Below are positions 43,007 to 53,048 of a stretch of 60,090 nucleotides of DNA, piece after piece. Position numbers and translations under genes: made by a program. The notes below the pieces were generated by a model. It had not been told where the DNA came from. It did not search any database and saw only the letters and a list, made by a program, of their open reading frames with translations. Source of the stretch: Pseudomonas izuensis (GTDB lineage: Bacteria; Pseudomonadota; Gammaproteobacteria; Pseudomonadales; Pseudomonadaceae); assembly GCF_009861505.1 (NCBI RefSeq), contig NZ_WTFT01000014.1, forward strand, positions 164,842 to 224,931, written 5' to 3'. Every line of letters begins with the position of its first letter. The first letter of the stretch is position 1.

Positions 43007-43321
43007 TCACAGCCACCAGCGCAGCACAAAGAAGAAGCCCATGCTCAACAACATGCTGAGCAAGGTGTTGCGGGTGTACAGCACCAGGCCGACGGCCACC
43101 AGCGAGCTGATCAGGTACGGGTTGTCCCATTGCAGATTCAGCTGTTTCTCGGGCATGAACACAATCGGCCCGCAGATCGCCGTCAACATGCCCGGCACGG
43201 CGAAACCGAGGAACTGCCGGGCATTGCTGCTCAGGCGCACCGGCAGCCGGGGTTCCAGAAAGACATAGCGGTTGAGGAACACCAACACGCCCATGCCGAT
43301 AATCACCGCCCAGACCATCAT
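43007..43321 (-). CDS. azlD: AzlD-family branched-chain amino acid exporter subunit
   Basis: The 104-residue membrane protein has three to four hydrophobic segments and fits AzlD (FLGFAVPGMLTAICGPIVF). ATG 43321 overlaps the azlC stop by ATGA. With AzlC it forms a small exporter for branched-chain amino acids or analogues in better-studied bacteria. Confidence 0.9.
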   Translation of the reverse strand: MMVWAVIIGMGVLVFLNRYVFLEPRLPVRLSSNARQFLGFAVPGMLTAICGPIVFMPEKQLNLQWDNPYLISSLVAVGLVLYTRNTLLSMLLSMGFFFVLRWWL

Positions 43322-44016
43322 GCGCGCGCTCCCCAAAACTTGTTGCAAACAAACCCGGCGGTCATTCCCGCCAACCCCGACAGCACCAGCGCCGAGCCCC
43401 ATTGCCAGTAACTGAACAGCACCGAACAGAACAGCGACACCGCGACACAGACCACAGTCGGCACATTGCGCACCACCGGGGTGATCAGGGCGATGAAGGT
43501 GGCGGCGATGGAGAAGTCCAGCCCGAGATGTTCAAGGCCCGGAATACTGCTACCGAGCACGATCCCGGCCAGGGTGAAGAGGTTCCAGGCGATGTAGAAC
43601 GTCAGGCCCACGCCCAATGCGTACCAGCGGTCGAATTGCTGCTTGTCGTGCTGGCTGGTCAAGGCGAACAGCTCATCGGTGAGCAGGAAGCCCAGACCGA
43701 TCCGCCAGCGTCCTGGCAACGGCGAGATCACCGAACGCATGCTCATCCCGTAAAGCAAATGCTGAGAGGTCAGCAACAAGGTCGTCAGCAGGATCGAAAA
43801 GATCCCGGCCCCGCCCTTGAGCATGCCGATGGCCACCAGTTGCGCGGCACCGGCAAACACGATGCTCGACAAGCCCTGGCCTTGCAGGGGCGTGAGATTG
43901 GCTTCGATGGCCATGGAGCCGGCCAGCAAGCCCCAGGGCGCGGTCGCCAGGGACAGCGGCATGATCGCCGCGGCGCCGCGCAGGAACGCCGTGCGCGGAA
44001 GATGGGAGTTGGACAT
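43318..44016 (-). CDS. azlC: AzlC-family branched-chain amino acid exporter subunit
   Basis: The 232-residue membrane protein has AzlC features: GAAAIMPLSLATAPWGLLAG near residue 15, FAGAAQLVAIGML, HLLYGMSMR and LLTDELFA. About six hydrophobic segments are visible. No linked AsnC/Lrp regulator exists. It is coupled to azlD. Confidence 0.93.
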   Translation of the reverse strand: MSNSHLPRTAFLRGAAAIMPLSLATAPWGLLAGSMAIEANLTPLQGQGLSSIVFAGAAQLVAIGMLKGGAGIFSILLTTLLLTSQHLLYGMSMRSVISPLPGRWRIGLGFLLTDELFALTSQHDKQQFDRWYALGVGLTFYIAWNLFTLAGIVLGSSIPGLEHLGLDFSIAATFIALITPVVRNVPTVVCVAVSLFCSVLFSYWQWGSALVLSGLAGMTAGFVCNKFWGARA

Positions 44017-44452
44017 AACGCTCTACAACCAGGGGAAAGACCGCAGACTTTGCCAGCAGTCGCGGCCCATGGCTTGAACAATCTTGCGCATGTTGCCATT
44101 CGTTGTGGTTATCGATCACTTCAAGCAATACGCGGATGCGCGGGGAGTTCGCTGATTTTCGCGATTGACAAACACCGCGCCGGCTTTTAAAACTAGGCGC
44201 CTCATTCAGGGTGTAAGCAAACATGTCCGCAACCTCCAACCTCAACATTGTCGTCATTGGCTTGATTGCCAAGGCGCAAGGTTGCGTTGCGCGCACCCTC
44301 AAATCGAAGAAACAGTCGCTCATGTGACCGGGGCGCGCTGTCCCGTCAGATGAGCTGACAGGACATTGAGCGCGACGGACCCCACTCCCCTTGCTTGCTT
44401 CCTTCTACGCTTCTGACGGTGACGACATCGGTCAACCATCAGGAGAAAGTGC
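44017..44452. other. Intergenic region without a supportable gene
   Basis: This 436-base gap between the divergent azlC and the DapA-like gene contains no frame with a clear ribosome site and family match. A 34-codon plus-strand frame from ATG 44224 and several minus-strand frames are unconvincing. No repeat of the REP type is present. Promoters for both flanking genes must lie here but could not be assigned. Confidence 0.6.
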
Positions 44453-45322
44453 ATGTCATCGTTTCAAGGTATCTGGGTTCCCCTCGTCACGCCGTTCCAC
44501 AACGGCGCCATCGATTTCGCCGGCTTGCGACGGCTGGTCAGCCATCTGCTGGAAAAAGGCGTCGATGGCCTGATCGTCTGTGGCACCACCGGCGAACCGG
44601 CCGCCATGGGCAAACATGAGCAGCTGGCGGTACTCGACGCGGTGCTGGAGTTGGTGCCGGCGCAGCGGGTGGTCATGGGCCTGGCCGGCAACAACCTGAC
44701 CGAACTGTTGCAGTTCCAGCGCGAGATTTTCAAGCGTCCACTGGCCGGTTTGCTGGTCCCACCGCCCTACTACATCCGCCCGTCCCAGGCCGGGCTCGAA
44801 GGGTTTTTCAAGACCGTGGCCGATGCCTCCAGCGTTCCGCTGATTCTCTATGACATCCCTTACCGAACCGGCGTGGCCTTCGAACGGAAGACCCTGCTCA
44901 ACATCGTCGCCCACGAGCGCATCGTCGCGATCAAGGACTGCGGCGGCAACCTGACCAACACCCTCGCGCTGCTTTCCAGCGGCCAGGTCGATGTTTTGTG
45001 CGGCGAAGACAACCAGATCTTCAGCGCCTTGTGCCTGGGCGCCAAAGGGGCGATTGCGGCGTCGGCCCATGTGCATCCCGAACGGTTCGTTCAGTTGTAC
45101 CAGCAAGTGCGCGACAACCAGTTGGCTGCCGCTCGCACGACCTTCTTCGAGCTGCTGCCGCTGATCCAAAGCCTGTTCATCGAACCCAATCCCGCTCCGG
45201 TAAAAACCGCGCTGGCCCTTGAAGGCCTGATCGGCGATGAACTGCGCGCGCCGATGCAACGCAGCAGCGAAACCCTGGTGGCGCATCTGAAGGAGGTACT
45301 CGGCGTCCTGAACAATCGATAG
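44453..45322 (+). CDS. Dihydrodipicolinate synthase family protein
   Basis: The 289-residue (beta/alpha)8 aldolase retains key residues with E. coli DapA numbering: Lys161 (VAIKDCGGN) for the Schiff base, Tyr133 and Arg138 (LYDIPYRTG), Tyr107 and the GTTGE loop. Arg138 fits aspartate-semialdehyde binding, so true DapA activity is possible. However, no lysine-pathway genes are nearby and pseudomonads usually carry the main dapA elsewhere, so it may act on another 2-oxo acid. AGGAG precedes the ATG. Confidence 0.88.
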   Translation: MSSFQGIWVPLVTPFHNGAIDFAGLRRLVSHLLEKGVDGLIVCGTTGEPAAMGKHEQLAVLDAVLELVPAQRVVMGLAGNNLTELLQFQREIFKRPLAGLLVPPPYYIRPSQAGLEGFFKTVADASSVPLILYDIPYRTGVAFERKTLLNIVAHERIVAIKDCGGNLTNTLALLSSGQVDVLCGEDNQIFSALCLGAKGAIAASAHVHPERFVQLYQQVRDNQLAAARTTFFELLPLIQSLFIEPNPAPVKTALALEGLIGDELRAPMQRSSETLVAHLKEVLGVLNNR

Positions 45323-45382
45323 AGCGCCGGCCATACGCCCGAGTACCATGGAACGATTCGCCTGACGCCTGCGGGAGTCGAC

Positions 45383-45742
45383 ATGCTCTACCGAATCGCC
45401 GCCGATGGGCTGGTGCTGTTTCATCTACTGTTCATTCTGTTCGTGTTGTTCGGCGGGCTGTTGGTGCTGAAATGGCGCCACCTGATCTGGCTGCACCTGC
45501 CCGCCGCCGGGTGGGGCGTGGCGGTGGAACTGTTCCACCTGCCCTGCCCGCTGACCCGCTGGGAAAACCTGATGCGCCATGCCGCCGGACAAAGCGGCTA
45601 TGGCGCCGGTTTCATCGAACATTATGTGTGGCCGGTGATTTACCCGGCCGGGCTGACCCCGACGATTCAACTGTGGCTGGCCAGCGTAGTGCTGGCAGTC
45701 AACGTATTGCTCTATCTTCGAGTGATCAGGCTCCACCTGTAG
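45383..45742 (+). CDS. DUF2784 domain-containing membrane protein
   Basis: The 119-residue protein has three hydrophobic segments and the DUF2784 pattern: LVLFHLLFILFVLFGGLLVL, WLHLPAAGWGVAVELF, CPLTRWENLMR and FIEHYVWPVIYP. Function unknown. GGGAG precedes the ATG. It follows the DapA-like gene by 60 bases. Confidence 0.88.
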   Translation: MLYRIAADGLVLFHLLFILFVLFGGLLVLKWRHLIWLHLPAAGWGVAVELFHLPCPLTRWENLMRHAAGQSGYGAGFIEHYVWPVIYPAGLTPTIQLWLASVVLAVNVLLYLRVIRLHL

Positions 45743-45762
45743 GAGCGATCGTGCGCAGGTAC

Positions 45763-45857
45763 TCTGTGGGAGCAAAGCTTGCTCGCGATGACGGCGAACC
45801 GGGCGCCATCGTTGTTGACTGGGCTGCCACTATCGCGAGCAAGCTTTGCTCCCGCAG
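45763..45857. repeat. REP doublet, GAGCAAAGCTTGCTCGCGA class, beside a degenerate extra arm
   Basis: Arms CTGTGGGAGCAAAGCTTGCT and AGCAAGCTTTGCTCCCGCAG flank a spacer. Just before, at 45736-45759, CCTGTAGGAGCGATCGTGCGC looks like a decayed extra arm. Confidence 0.8.
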
Positions 45858-45909
45858 ACTCTTGCCGTTACCGCCGTTTGTCAGGTTCCTACAGAAGGAT
45901 TGAATAAAC

Positions 45910-46827
45910 ATGCTGTCGATCGAAGATCTCGCATTGCTGGAGGCCATCCGTGAGACCGGCAGCCTGTCACGGGCCGCGGTCCGGCTCGGCAAGGCGCCGT
46001 CCACGGTGTCCTACGCCGCGCGGCAACTGGAAGAGCGCTTCGATGCGTTGCTGTTCGATCGCCGTCGCTATCGCCTGCAACTGACCCCGGCGGGCGAGCT
46101 GCTGGTCAACGAGGCGTCGCGGCTGATGGCGGATGTCTCGCGCCTGACCCAACGGGTGCAGCAAGTGGCCAATGGCTGGGAGAGTCGATTGTGGATCGTC
46201 ACCGACGAGTTGCTGGAGTTCGAAAACCTGATCCCGATCATTCAGCAATTCGATGCCCTGGGCTCCGGCGTACCTTTGCGCATCACTCAGGAAGTGCTCA
46301 AAGGGGTCTGGGAAGCCCTGCGTGAAGGCCGCGCCGACCTGGTCATCGGCGCAACCAACGAGCCCCCGGCGATCCCGTCCTTGCGCTGGATGCAACTGGG
46401 GGAAATGGAGTGGGTGTTTGCGGTCTCGCCCAAACACCCCCTGGCCAAAGCCAAAGAGCCGATTAGCCGAGCCCTGGTCGCGCAACATCGGGCAATCGTG
46501 GTGGCCGACTCCTCGAGAATCACCGAAGGCAGCACCTACGGTGTTTCCGGCGGACAAACAGTGCTGGCGGTGCCCACCATGCGCGCAAAAATCCTCGCCC
46601 AATGCGACGGTTTGGGCGTGGGCTGGTTGCCGCGACACCGGGTCAGCTCGTTATTGAACAACGGCACACTGCTGGAAAAACAGATGGCTGACCCTCGCGA
46701 GCCGAACATTATGTACGCCGGCTGGCGCGGCGACCATGACGGCCGCGCCCTGGGCTGGTGGCTGGAACAACTCAAGCAGTCGTACCTTGCCACCCGGCTG
46801 GTGCAAGGCATCGATCTGTTTGTCTGA
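45910..46827 (+). CDS. LysR-family transcriptional regulator
   Basis: The 305-residue LysR-type protein has its winged helix at residues 1-62 (EDLALLEAIRETGSLSRAAVRLGKAPSTVSYAARQLEER) and a typical effector domain. The helix wording resembles the AllS/YhaJ-type group. It has no divergent partner, so its target is unknown. It faces the diguanylate cyclase gene tail to tail. Confidence 0.88.
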   Translation: MLSIEDLALLEAIRETGSLSRAAVRLGKAPSTVSYAARQLEERFDALLFDRRRYRLQLTPAGELLVNEASRLMADVSRLTQRVQQVANGWESRLWIVTDELLEFENLIPIIQQFDALGSGVPLRITQEVLKGVWEALREGRADLVIGATNEPPAIPSLRWMQLGEMEWVFAVSPKHPLAKAKEPISRALVAQHRAIVVADSSRITEGSTYGVSGGQTVLAVPTMRAKILAQCDGLGVGWLPRHRVSSLLNNGTLLEKQMADPREPNIMYAGWRGDHDGRALGWWLEQLKQSYLATRLVQGIDLFV

Positions 46828-46838
46828 AGGTTCGTTGC

Positions 46839-48392
46839 TCAGTTGGCAATCACACTCATATTTCGCCCGCTGGCCTTGGCCACATACAACGCCTTGTCGG
46901 CGGCTCCGATCAGATCCTCGGTACGGGTTTGCGACGCCGGATCGTACCCGCACACGCCAACGCTGACCGTGATCACGCCTTCAGGACTTTCATTGTGCTG
47001 CAAGCCAGCCGCCTGCACCGCGCGGCGGATTTTTTCCGCTACCAGGAACGCCCCCACATAGTCGGTGCCGGGCAGCACCACGGCGAACTCTTCGCCACCA
47101 AAGCGCGCGGCCAGGTCGCCGGGACGCTTGATGTGCTCGATGATGATGGCGGCGATATTGCGCAAGCACTGATCACCGGCCAGATGGCCGTAGTGGTCGT
47201 TGAATGCCTTGAAATGATCGACATCGATCATCACCAGTGCCAGACCGGTCAGGTTGCGCCGGGCACGGCCCGTTTCCGCCTGGATGAACAGATCGAACTG
47301 GCGCCGGTTGGCCAGCCCGGTAAGGGCGTCTTCCAGGGCCAGCAACTCCAGGTTGCGATTGAGCTCCAGGAGCCGTTCCTGGGACCCGAGCAACTCCACC
47401 TGGATCAGGTTCTGCTGCTTCATCAACTTGATCAGGCGATACCCGAGCACGCCGAGAAACCCGAGCAACAACGACACGATCGCCGCGCTGAGCATCGACT
47501 CCTTGCGCCAGCCGGCCAGTACTTCGTCCTTGTTCAGCGCGGCAAAGACAATCAACGGATAACCCTCGACCCGGCGATAACCCACCACCCGCTCGACGCC
47601 ATCGATGATCGACTTGATCGTCGCCGTGCCCGCGCTGCCATTGGGCAGCAACTGGGTGAACAGCGGGCTTTTGGCCAGGCTGGTGCCGATGTCCGCCTCG
47701 TTGAACGGCCGGCGCACGACGATGCTGGCGTCGTCGGCGATCAGGTTGATCACGCCGTTCTTGCCCATGTCGATGCTGTCGTAGAGCTCCAGGAAGTGTG
47801 AGAGATAGATCGTCGCCAGCGCCACGCCGGCAAAACTGCCGTCGGGGTGATTGATTCGCCGCGACACGGTCATGATCCATTCACCGCTGGAACGGCTCTT
47901 GATCGACGGGCCGATGTGCGGCCCGCGGTCGGGATGATCGCGGTGATAGATGAAATACTCGCGGTCGGAATTATTGGCAACGCCGACCTCGGCGCCATTG
48001 GAGTTGGCAACCCATTGCCCGGTCTGGTCATACACGAACAAGCCATGGATCTGGCTCAGTTCGTTGCGCTGGGCGCTGAGCAAGCGTTGCAAGCGATGGA
48101 GCCGGTCCCCTTCAATGCCGTCGTTTTCCAGGCGATCGACCAGGCTGAACAGCAATGTATCCGCCTGCTTGATCGTGGCCTGCGCCTGGGAGGCCAATGT
48201 CTGCGCAAGGTTGGACATCGCCACTTCCTTGTCATGCAGATGATACTGGCGCGAACTCCAGACTTCCCAGCTGACGATCAGCGCCATCGACAGGCACACC
48301 GCCCCCAGCAACGTTACTGCCGAGCGAACCTTGAGCCTGGCGACGCCGGGCCGGCTTTTTTCGATACGGTCGTAAATGGACGGATGCCCCAT
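46839..48392 (-). CDS. Membrane-bound diguanylate cyclase with periplasmic sensor
   Basis: The 517-residue protein has an N-terminal transmembrane helix (about 24-42), a periplasmic dCache/CHASE-like sensor (about 45-290, ending GYPLIVFAALNKDEVL), a second helix (about 300-320), a short coiled-coil linker (NLIQVELLGSQERLLELNRNLELLALEDALTGLANRR) and a GGDEF domain. The active site is GGEEF and an RPGD (RxxD) inhibitory site lies five residues before it, so synthesis of c-di-GMP with product inhibition is expected. Confidence 0.94.
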   Translation of the reverse strand: MGHPSIYDRIEKSRPGVARLKVRSAVTLLGAVCLSMALIVSWEVWSSRQYHLHDKEVAMSNLAQTLASQAQATIKQADTLLFSLVDRLENDGIEGDRLHRLQRLLSAQRNELSQIHGLFVYDQTGQWVANSNGAEVGVANNSDREYFIYHRDHPDRGPHIGPSIKSRSSGEWIMTVSRRINHPDGSFAGVALATIYLSHFLELYDSIDMGKNGVINLIADDASIVVRRPFNEADIGTSLAKSPLFTQLLPNGSAGTATIKSIIDGVERVVGYRRVEGYPLIVFAALNKDEVLAGWRKESMLSAAIVSLLLGFLGVLGYRLIKLMKQQNLIQVELLGSQERLLELNRNLELLALEDALTGLANRRQFDLFIQAETGRARRNLTGLALVMIDVDHFKAFNDHYGHLAGDQCLRNIAAIIIEHIKRPGDLAARFGGEEFAVVLPGTDYVGAFLVAEKIRRAVQAAGLQHNESPEGVITVSVGVCGYDPASQTRTEDLIGAADKALYVAKASGRNMSVIAN

Positions 48393-48513
48393 GACGCTCC
48401 CTGAATGCTGATGACATGGCGAAATATCCCGCTCGCCACTTTAACCACCCGACGGGTGATGTACACAATCAGTCATCATAGGATTGTCCCGACAACCGGG
48501 CCAGTGCTTTGCG

Positions 48514-49281
48514 CTATTTGAGGCTCCCGGCCAGAAACTGCTGCAACCGCTCGCTGCGTGGATGCTCCAGCACACTGCCCGGCGCACCCTCCTCTTCCAC
48601 CCGCCCCTGGTGCAAAAAGACAACGTGGTTCGACACCTGCCGGGCAAACGCCATTTCATGGGTAACCACCACCATGGTCCTGCCTTCCTCGGCAAGCTGC
48701 TGCATGACTTTGAGCACCTCGCCGACCAGCTCGGGGTCGAGCGCGGACGTCGGTTCGTCGAACAGCATCACCTGGGGTTCCATGGCCAGCGCCCTCGCGA
48801 TGGCCACCCGTTGCTGCTGGCCGCCGGACAAATGGACCGGATACTGCCCTTCGACCTTGGCCGGCAGGCCCACTTTGGCGAGGTAGTGACGCGCCCGCTC
48901 CGTGGCCTCTGCCCGACCGATGCCAAGCACACTCATCGGACACTCGATGATGTTGTCCAGCACCGTCATGTGGCTCCACAGATTGAAGTGCTGGAACACC
49001 ATCGACAGCTTGCTGCGCATGACCCGCAATTGCCCGGGATCAACCACACACAGTTCACCTCTGGCATTGCGGCGTGTCAGCAGTTCTTCGGCATTGACGA
49101 CAATGCGCCCGGCGGACGGCTGTTCGAGGTGGTTGATGCAGCGCAGGAACGTGCTTTTCCCCGATCCCGAGGAACCGATGATGCTGATCACGTCGCCAGC
49201 CCGGGCCTTGAGCGATACGCCTTTCAAGACTTCATGGCTGCCGTAGTTCTTGTGCACATCTTCAACGATCAATTTATACAT
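48514..49281 (-). CDS. Amino acid ABC transporter ATP-binding protein (HisP/AotP-like)
   Basis: The 255-residue ATPase has Walker [10 protein letters not shown], signature HLSGGQQQR, Walker B VMLFDEP and H-loop THEM, the polar amino acid (PAAT) pattern. ATG 49281 gives the family start [14 protein letters not shown]; no strong ribosome site is seen. It is the last gene of a minus-strand set with two permeases, a receptor and an M20 hydrolase. Confidence 0.94.
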   Translation of the reverse strand: MYKLIVEDVHKNYGSHEVLKGVSLKARAGDVISIIGSSGSGKSTFLRCINHLEQPSAGRIVVNAEELLTRRNARGELCVVDPGQLRVMRSKLSMVFQHFNLWSHMTVLDNIIECPMSVLGIGRAEATERARHYLAKVGLPAKVEGQYPVHLSGGQQQRVAIARALAMEPQVMLFDEPTSALDPELVGEVLKVMQQLAEEGRTMVVVTHEMAFARQVSNHVVFLHQGRVEEEGAPGSVLEHPRSERLQQFLAGSLK

Positions 49282-49300
49282 TCGAGCAAGTCCGATGGGG

Positions 49301-50014
49301 TCAATGCGTGCGGGGTTTGAGGTAGGCCAGCCAATGCAGCTCACCTCGGCGAAACAGCCAGATCAGCAAAAAGGCGCTGGCGGCATATAGCACCCCGGCG
49401 ATCCCGAAGGCGGTGAAGGAGGCATAGGTCGCCGAATTGACGTCCCGTGCAATCTTCAGCAAATCGGGGACCGTGGCGGTAAAGGCCACCGACGTGGAAT
49501 GCAGCATCAAAATCACTTCGTTACTGAAAAACGGCAGGGCCCGGCGCAACGCCGACGGCAGCACGATCCTCCGATAGAGCGTAAAACGCTTCATCCCATA
49601 GGCTCTGGCGGCCTCGATTTCGCCATGGGGTGTCGCCCGGATAGCGCCGGCAAAGATTTCGGTCATGTAGGCACAGGTATTGAGCCCGAACGCCAGCACC
49701 GTGCAGTTGAACCCGTCACGGAAAAAGGCGTTCAGAAAATCCTGCGACCGAACCACATGCAAGCTGTACACGCCGGTGTAGAAGAACAGCAACTGGATGT
49801 ACAACGGCGTCCCGCGAAACACGTAGGTGTAAAACCAGACCGGCACACGGATCAGCGGGTTGCGGCTGACCCGGGCGATCGCCAGCGGCACCGCCAGCAG
49901 GAAACCGATCACCACCGAAAGGATCAGCAGCCACAACGTCACCGCCAACCCGGAAAAGTGCGGGCCGTCACTCCACAGGTAAGCCTGCCAGTAGTCTTCG
50001 AGAATGCCGGTCAT
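49301..50014 (-). CDS. Amino acid ABC transporter permease (HisM-like)
   Basis: The 237-residue permease has about five hydrophobic segments and the PAAT coupling loop [34 protein letters not shown] 50014 overlaps the other permease by ATGA; a longer frame runs through that gene. Confidence 0.93.
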   Translation of the reverse strand: MTGILEDYWQAYLWSDGPHFSGLAVTLWLLILSVVIGFLLAVPLAIARVSRNPLIRVPVWFYTYVFRGTPLYIQLLFFYTGVYSLHVVRSQDFLNAFFRDGFNCTVLAFGLNTCAYMTEIFAGAIRATPHGEIEAARAYGMKRFTLYRRIVLPSALRRALPFFSNEVILMLHSTSVAFTATVPDLLKIARDVNSATYASFTAFGIAGVLYAASAFLLIWLFRRGELHWLAYLKPRTH

Positions 50015-50700
50015 AGCGCCGCCTTCCTGACACCCACCGAGTAGCGGTGCTCCAGCCACAACAGCACAACGTTGGAGACCGTGGTAATGCCCAGATAGAT
50101 CAGGCCACCGACCAGCGTGAAGTAAAAGAACTGCATCGAGCCCTTGCCCGCGTCCTGCGTCGCCTTGACCACATCGGTCAGGCCGATGATCGAGACCAGC
50201 GCCGTGGATTTGATCAACACCTGCCAGTTGTTGCCGATGCCGGGCAGCGCATGGCGCAGCATTTGCGGGAAGAGGACTTTGCGAAAGGCTTGCCCGCGAG
50301 TCATGCCGTAGGCCTTCGCCGCCTCGACCTGACCTGCCGGGACGGCCTGGAAGGCGCCACGGAAGGTCTCGGTGAAGTAAGCCCCGTAAATGAACGCCAG
50401 TGTCACGACACCGGCCAGAAACGGGTCGATATCGATTTGCCCGGTGCCCAGCCAATCGGTCATGCGGTTGAGCAACATCTGCAGGCTGAAGAACAGCAGC
50501 AGCATGATCACCAGGTCCGGCATGCTGCGAATCACCGTGGTGTAACCGGTGGCCATCGTTCGCAGGAATCGATTGGAAGACAGCTTGGAACTGGCGCCGA
50601 TCAGCCCTGCCAGGACAGCGATCAGCAACGACCAGAGCGCCAGTTTGATGGTGGCCAGGGTGCCCAGCAAAATCTGCGGGCCAAAACCTTCGAGAAACAT
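50011..50700 (-). CDS. Amino acid ABC transporter permease (HisQ-like)
   Basis: The 229-residue permease starts MFLEGFGPQILLGTLATIKLAL and has the coupling loop GQVEAAKAYGMTRGQAFRKVLFPQMLRHALPG. AAGGAG precedes ATG 50700. The HisQM-type pair forms the channel. Confidence 0.93.
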   Translation of the reverse strand: MFLEGFGPQILLGTLATIKLALWSLLIAVLAGLIGASSKLSSNRFLRTMATGYTTVIRSMPDLVIMLLLFFSLQMLLNRMTDWLGTGQIDIDPFLAGVVTLAFIYGAYFTETFRGAFQAVPAGQVEAAKAYGMTRGQAFRKVLFPQMLRHALPGIGNNWQVLIKSTALVSIIGLTDVVKATQDAGKGSMQFFYFTLVGGLIYLGITTVSNVVLLWLEHRYSVGVRKAAL

Positions 50701-50779
50701 TTCACTCTCCTTGTTCTTATTGGGTGAGGTGAAGGGGGGATGCGGCAACTACGCGGTCCATACGACCACGTTGCGCCTG

Positions 50780-50883
50780 TCCTGTAGGAGCGAGCCTGCT
50801 CGCGAAAAAACCATGGGCGCCGCGTGGAATCTGGTTTGACGCGTTATCGTTAACGATCATCGCGAGCGAGCTCGCTCCTACAA
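50780..50883. repeat. REP doublet, GAGCGAGCCTGCTCGCGA class
   Basis: Arms CCTGTAGGAGCGAGCCTGCT and GAGCGAGCTCGCTCCTACA separate the receptor gene from the permeases. Confidence 0.85.
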
Positions 50884-50895
50884 GGGCAGAAGGTG

Positions 50896-51684
50896 TTACT
50901 TCGCGCCGTAGATGTCGAAATCGAAGTACTTTTTGTTGATCCGCTCGTAAGTGCCATTGGCGAGAATCGTCGCCAAGGCCTTGTTCAAGTCCTCGCGCAA
51001 CTCGACATCGTTCTTGCGCAAGCCAATGCCATCACCCACGCCGAAAAACTTCGGATCGTCCAGGGTCGCGCCCGAGAACTCGTAATCCTTGCCCGCTGCG
51101 GTGTTCAGGAATCCGTAACTGGCCTGGATGGAGCCCTGCAGCGAGGCGTCGAGCCGCCCCACCACCAGGTCGGCATACACCTGGTCCTGATTCTGGTAGG
51201 ACAGAACGTCCACACCCTTGGCGCCCCACGCGGCTTTGGCGTAGGCCTCCTGCGTCGAGCCCTGTTCCACGCCGACGCGTTTGCCCTTGAGCGATTCAAG
51301 GGTCGGCAACAGTCCCGAGCCGCGCTTGACCACCAGACGGGCCGGCGCGTTGGACACCTTGTCGGTGAACGCAATCTGCTCCAGGCGCTTGGGCGTGACG
51401 GTCATCGACGACGCCACCGCGTCGAACTTGCGCGCCAGCAATGCCGGGATCATCCCGTCCCAGCTGCTTTCCACCCAAACGCAGCGGGCGTGCAACTCGG
51501 CACACAGCGCTTCGGCGATGTCGACCCCGAAGCCGGTCAGCGTGCCGTCCTGGTTTTTGTATTCCAGCGGCGGATAGGTGGGGTCCACACCCAGCCTCAA
51601 GACTTTGCCAGACCAGTCAGCCGCACCTGCCCAGCTTGAGGCCGTCAGAAGCACCAGTGAAACCGCTGCAAGTATCTTGTTCAT
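50896..51684 (-). CDS. Amino acid ABC transporter substrate-binding protein
   Basis: The 262-residue periplasmic receptor (SBP_bac_3) has a signal ending near GAA-DW and the segments LRLGVDPTYPPLEYKNQDGTLTGFGVDIAEAL and MTVTPKRLEQIAFTD, typical of lysine/arginine/ornithine-type receptors. ATG 51684 follows GGAGAGG. Two cysteines near residues 61 and 68 may form a disulfide. The ligand is unknown. Confidence 0.92.
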   Translation of the reverse strand: MNKILAAVSLVLLTASSWAGAADWSGKVLRLGVDPTYPPLEYKNQDGTLTGFGVDIAEALCAELHARCVWVESSWDGMIPALLARKFDAVASSMTVTPKRLEQIAFTDKVSNAPARLVVKRGSGLLPTLESLKGKRVGVEQGSTQEAYAKAAWGAKGVDVLSYQNQDQVYADLVVGRLDASLQGSIQASYGFLNTAAGKDYEFSGATLDDPKFFGVGDGIGLRKNDVELREDLNKALATILANGTYERINKKYFDFDIYGAK

Positions 51685-51745
51685 TATTTTCCTCTCCAGG
51701 TCGCAGACGACTTTTGTACCGATTGACGCTCGACTTTGCGGCGTC

Positions 51746-52915
51746 TCAACGCAGAAAACTTTCCACCAACTTGACCCAATAACTCGCCCCGATCGGCAGG
51801 CAAGCATCATTGAAGTCGTAGCCGGGGTTGTGCAGCTGGCAGCCGCTTTCGCCCTCACCATTGCCGATCACCAGATAGCTGCCGGGGCATTGCTCGAGGA
51901 TGAAGGCAAAGTCTTCACTCGCCGTGAAGGGGCGCAGGTCTTCGATCAACCGGTTATCACCCAACCAATCGCGGGCGACTTCCCGGGCGAACGCGGTCGA
52001 CTCGGGGTCATTGATCAACACCGGATGACAGTGCTGATAATCGATCTGTGCCCGGGCACCGAAACTGGCGGCCTGGGCGTTGACCAATTCGATGATCCGG
52101 GCTTCGAGCAACCGGCGAACTTCGGGGGTCAGTGCCCGCACGCTCAGGCTCATGTCGGCGCTGGACGCAATGACATTCGAGGCGCTGCCGGCATGAAGGG
52201 AGCCCACGGTAATAATCGCCATGTCCTGCGGGCTGACGTTGCGCGAGACGATGCTTTGCAGGGCCATCACGATCGAGGCGCACACCACCACCGGATCGAT
52301 TGCCTTGTGCGGCACCGCGCCATGCCCGCCTTGACCGATGACCTTGATATTCACCGTGTCGGCCGACGCCATGAACGGCCCGCTGTAGAAGCCCAAGTGC
52401 CCGACGGGATAACCGGGTACGTTGTGCAGCGCGAAAACCGCATCACAGGGGAATCGTTCCAGCAGCCCGTCCTCGAGCATTTTCCGGGCGCCGCCCAAGC
52501 CTTCTTCCGCCGGCTGGAAAATCAGCTGCAGCGTACCCTTGAACGTGCGGGTCTGTGCCAGATACCGGGCGGCCGTCAGCAAGGTTGCAGTGTGACCATC
52601 GTGACCGCAGGCATGCATGACCCCATCGATCCGGCTGGCGTAGGGCAGACCGCTGGTTTCATGAATCGGCAACGCATCCATGTCGGCGCGCAAGCCAATG
52701 GACCGGCCTTCGCCATTCTTCAGGGTGGCGACCACCCCGGTCTTGCCCACTCCGGTGCTGACCTCATAACCCCACTGCACCAGGCATTCGGCAACCTGCT
52801 GACTGGTGACGAACTCCTCAAAGCCCAACTCGGGATGCGCGTGTATACGCTGACGTAACGCGATCATTTCATCTTGTATCGCTGCAATACCTGGCAGCAC
52901 GTGGCCGGCATCCAT
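51746..52915 (-). CDS. M20 family amidohydrolase (hippurate hydrolase-like)
   Basis: The 389-residue metal-dependent amidohydrolase fits the M20D group: RIHAHPELGFEE, GLRADMDALPI, HACGHDGHTATLL, PAEEG and the HGAVPHKAIDP lid segment are intact, as is ASEDFAF. Members hydrolyse N-acyl amino acids, hippurate or indole-amino-acid conjugates. AAGGAG precedes ATG 52915. It is upstream of the importer genes on the same strand, so the cell probably imports an N-acylated amino acid and cleaves it. Confidence 0.92.
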   Translation of the reverse strand: MDAGHVLPGIAAIQDEMIALRQRIHAHPELGFEEFVTSQQVAECLVQWGYEVSTGVGKTGVVATLKNGEGRSIGLRADMDALPIHETSGLPYASRIDGVMHACGHDGHTATLLTAARYLAQTRTFKGTLQLIFQPAEEGLGGARKMLEDGLLERFPCDAVFALHNVPGYPVGHLGFYSGPFMASADTVNIKVIGQGGHGAVPHKAIDPVVVCASIVMALQSIVSRNVSPQDMAIITVGSLHAGSASNVIASSADMSLSVRALTPEVRRLLEARIIELVNAQAASFGARAQIDYQHCHPVLINDPESTAFAREVARDWLGDNRLIEDLRPFTASEDFAFILEQCPGSYLVIGNGEGESGCQLHNPGYDFNDACLPIGASYWVKLVESFLR

Positions 52916-53048
52916 TGTTGTTCTCCTTCGATGGGGACGCAGCGCTGGCGAAAGCGCTGTCGGGACCGATCTTAGGTAACGGGACCCTGGGCTGGGGAGT
53001 CTCAGTTTGGTTATGATGACAACCAATGGTTGTCTGAAGGGTAAGCAG

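Noticed and set aside
44224..44328. A 34-codon plus-strand frame in the azlC/DapA-like gap
   Set aside because: No ribosome site and no recognisable composition or family; too short to support.
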